Shown here: piece after piece, positions 14,874-16,057 of the stretch | Layout: each line of letters begins with the position of its first letter | Numbering within the stretch: position 1 is the stretch's first letter | Source of the DNA: Planctomycetota bacterium | GTDB lineage: Bacteria > Planctomycetota > GCA-002687715 > DRQF01 | Reading direction: 5' to 3' | Assembly (NCBI GenBank): GCA_015485455.1 | Contig: WFTN01000315.1 | Span: 1 to 16,057 of the forward strand | Length of the DNA: 16,057 nt | Position numbers and translations under genes: made by a program | Notes under the pieces: model-generated | Databases searched by the model: none | The model's input: the letters and a program-made list of their open reading frames with translations, nothing else | What the model was told of the DNA's origin: nothing

Positions 14874-15314
14874 CTACTTGGGCGCGGAACCTTCCAACTC
14901 GTTGCTGTTGTTTCGGATTCCCACCCAGTAGCCTCGTTTGCTGGAGGCTGCCGCTGGAGAAAGGAGCTCTAAGGGCTGTCTTAGAGCGAGCATCTCTTTG
15001 TGGAATTCCGGGGAGAAGGTTCCTTGCTCGACGAAGAAAGAGTATTGCCCAAGGGCTGTTGGTTTGTCGTTAATTCCCCAGAATTTCGACTGGCGATCAG
15101 CGTGGTGGGGGTTTGACCCACCGGTGAGTATTGAAGGATGTTCTGAAGCATGACTTCGTGCAACCCGGCGCCAATTGCTCCGGCGGCAAGGTAGGGCTCG
15201 TCGCCGCGAAACACGATGACGGGATTGGTCAAATTGCTGAGGCGACCCCCCCGGCTCAGCGTGTTGGGCACGCGATTGTTGAAAGCAGCCAGAGTCCGGG
15301 ATCGAGATGCCGCC
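14874..15314 (-). pseudogene. 3' fragment of a gamma-glutamyltransferase-like gene, frameshifted
   Basis: The minus strand encodes FNNRVPNTLSRGGRLSNLTN followed by PVIVFRGDEPYLAAGAIGAG and LHEVMLQNILQY, which resembles the C-terminal small-subunit region of gamma-glutamyltranspeptidases (Ntn-hydrolase fold; cleaves and transfers gamma-glutamyl groups, usually periplasmic). Near 15125 the frame shifts and continues as DRQSKFWGINDKPTALGQYS, VEQGTFSPEFHKEMLALRQP and GYWVGIRNNSNELEGSAPK to a TAG at 14876-14874, again fitting the family's C-terminus. The catalytic Thr and most of the gene are missing. Its 5' side joins directly to the ATPase fragment. The family call is from remembered consensus and is moderately sure. 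Confidence 0.55.
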
Positions 15315-15501
15315 GACAATTCCCCTAAGAATCCCCGTGGATCATTGATTGCCCTGGCTCTTCCAAGGGGACATAAGGCCGCCGAGGAAACAGTTTCTTG
15401 CACAGAGTGGTCTTTCCAGACTGACGAGGCCCGGCAATGGTCACCACAGGAAACCTCTTCGCGATGTCCAGGACGTGAGATTCCATCGTGCGAGGTATCA
15501 T
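15315..15501 (-). pseudogene. 5' fragment of a second AAA_14/DUF4143 ATPase gene
   Basis: From ATG 15501 the fragment reads MIPRTMESHVLDIAKRFPVV and then GPRQSGKTTLCKKLFP, about 37 of 49 residues identical to the intact ATPase at 10396. After LEEP a 13-nt deletion relative to the intact copy (near 15355) shifts the frame; the other frame continues RAINDPRGFLGELS. Similarity then stops near 15315, where gamma-glutamyltransferase-like sequence begins. Walker B and the whole DUF4143 half are absent, so no ATPase can be made. The palindrome upstream is kept. Confidence 0.85.
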
Positions 15502-15516
15502 GTCATGGGCATAGCC

Positions 15517-15551
15517 GGTGCAAGTTCGGAATTCAATTCCGGATTTGCACC
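15517..15551 (-). promoter_or_regulatory. Second copy of the ATPase-associated palindrome
   Basis: This 35-nt element matches the core at 10412-10446 at 33 positions; left arm GGTGCAAGTTCGGAATT, centre C at 15534. The two differences both lie in one arm and would be G-U pairs in a plus-strand RNA but A-C mismatches in the ATPase-sense RNA. It ends 15 nt before the ATPase fragment's ATG, the same spacing as the intact copy. Confidence 0.75.
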
Positions 15552-15789
15552 AATCACCCTATGCGACTATTTATCACATACTTATGGCATGGTATGATGC
15601 TCGAATGCCCAGGGGATTCCGATGTCGTGGTCGAATCGAATGTCCAATCTCAAATGAAAGCTACGAGGAAGTGGGCTCTGAGGATTCAAGAACGAGCAAG
15701 CCCAACTCAGGACTTGATGACCGTTTGTGCATGATGCCACTTTGGTTGGCATGAAGAGTGGCGGGGTGGAAACCTTTATCGCAATCTGG

Positions 15790-15796
15790 AAGGGAG
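15790..15796 (+). promoter_or_regulatory. Ribosome binding site for the GTG start at 15805
   Basis: AAGGGAG lies 8 nt before GTG 15805. It decides this start, since no in-frame ATG is nearby before codon 31. Confidence 0.65.
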
Positions 15797-15804
15797 AATC
15801 GAGC

Positions 15805-16057
15805 GTGGCAAGAATTCTATTGATCTTGTTCTTGGTGGTGGTTGCAGGGGCGCTCGGGTGGTCGTTCCTCGGTGACACGGGTTCTGACCTGATGGACGAC
15901 ATCCATGTCGAAAATGAAGAGAACCATGTTCAGAATCAAGCGCGTCGAAAGGCCGTTGTGCCTCGGGGGAATTTTGATCAAGAAGGCAGACGAAGCGAGG
16001 CGCAAGCAAGGCCGAACAATATCACCTTTGAGTCGACGGAGACCTTGACTGAAAGCA
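15805..16057 (+). CDS. Membrane-anchored or exported protein, N-terminal part, runs off the window
   Basis: A GTG start with a strong AAGGGAG site opens a frame that stays open for 84 codons to the right edge. Residues 1-20 (MARILLILFLVVVAGALGWS) are a hydrophobic segment with one Arg in front, a signal anchor or uncleaved signal peptide. What follows is highly polar and probably disordered: DDIHVENEENHVQNQARRK, then GNFDQEGRRSEAQARPNN. This is the pattern of an inner-membrane anchor followed by a periplasmic linker; the functional domain lies outside the window. No family can be assigned. Minus-strand ORFs across the same bases look like shadows. Confidence 0.7.
   Translation, partial: MARILLILFLVVVAGALGWSFLGDTGSDLMDDIHVENEENHVQNQARRKAVVPRGNFDQEGRRSEAQARPNNITFESTETLTES

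Noticed and set aside
15593..15598. TATGAT as a -10 box for the last gene
   Set aside because: It is over 200 bp from the start and the upstream -35 match is poor.

Overview
The window looks like chromosomal DNA of a free-living Gram-negative-type bacterium, most likely a planctomycete or close relative. This is an inference. It rests on large secreted proteins with Sec signal peptides, a thioredoxin-like plus alpha/alpha-toroid secreted protein, several long conserved-hypothetical proteins of a kind I associate with Planctomycetota, loose gene spacing and about half G+C by eye. No taxonomic marker such as rRNA or a ribosomal protein is present.

Layout. Positions 1-1990 hold a tRNA-Pro-like gene with a defective D-arm (minus) and a 493-residue protein of unknown function (plus). 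Both are bracketed by an 80-bp imperfect direct repeat that is the 3' end of the next gene. That gene (3799-1922, minus) is a secreted 625-residue protein with a thioredoxin-like front and a terpene-cyclase-like toroid. A 700-bp gene-poor gap follows, with a 127-bp inverted-repeat unit. A 560-residue GNAT-like protein (4504-6186, plus) comes next. Then there is a degenerate stretch with an 81-residue truncated winged-helix-like ORF (minus), and a 773-residue 2-oxoglutarate/Fe(II) oxygenase with a C-terminal Cys-rich module (6853-9174, plus).

The right half is a mosaic. An AAA_14/DUF4143 ATPase (10396-9221, minus) has a 39-nt near-perfect palindrome just upstream of its start. Next come a 103-residue acidic protein and a secreted 668-residue glycosidase-like protein (13008-11002), both on the minus strand, the latter probably frameshifted near its end. 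On the plus strand a decayed gene leads into a two-gene operon: a zinc-anti-sigma-like membrane protein and an 85-residue beta-rich protein joined by an ATGA overlap. At 15501-14874 (minus) the 5' end of a second DUF4143-type ATPase, with the same palindrome at the same distance from its ATG, is fused to the broken 3' end of a gamma-glutamyltransferase-like gene. The window closes with the start of a membrane-anchored protein running off the right edge.

The genes do not form one clear pathway. The recurring theme is segmental duplication and gene decay: a duplicated 3' gene end, duplicated palindrome plus ATPase, a shared 34-nt patch, and several frameshifted remnants. The palindrome-ATPase unit, found twice with identical spacing, is the most system-like signal.
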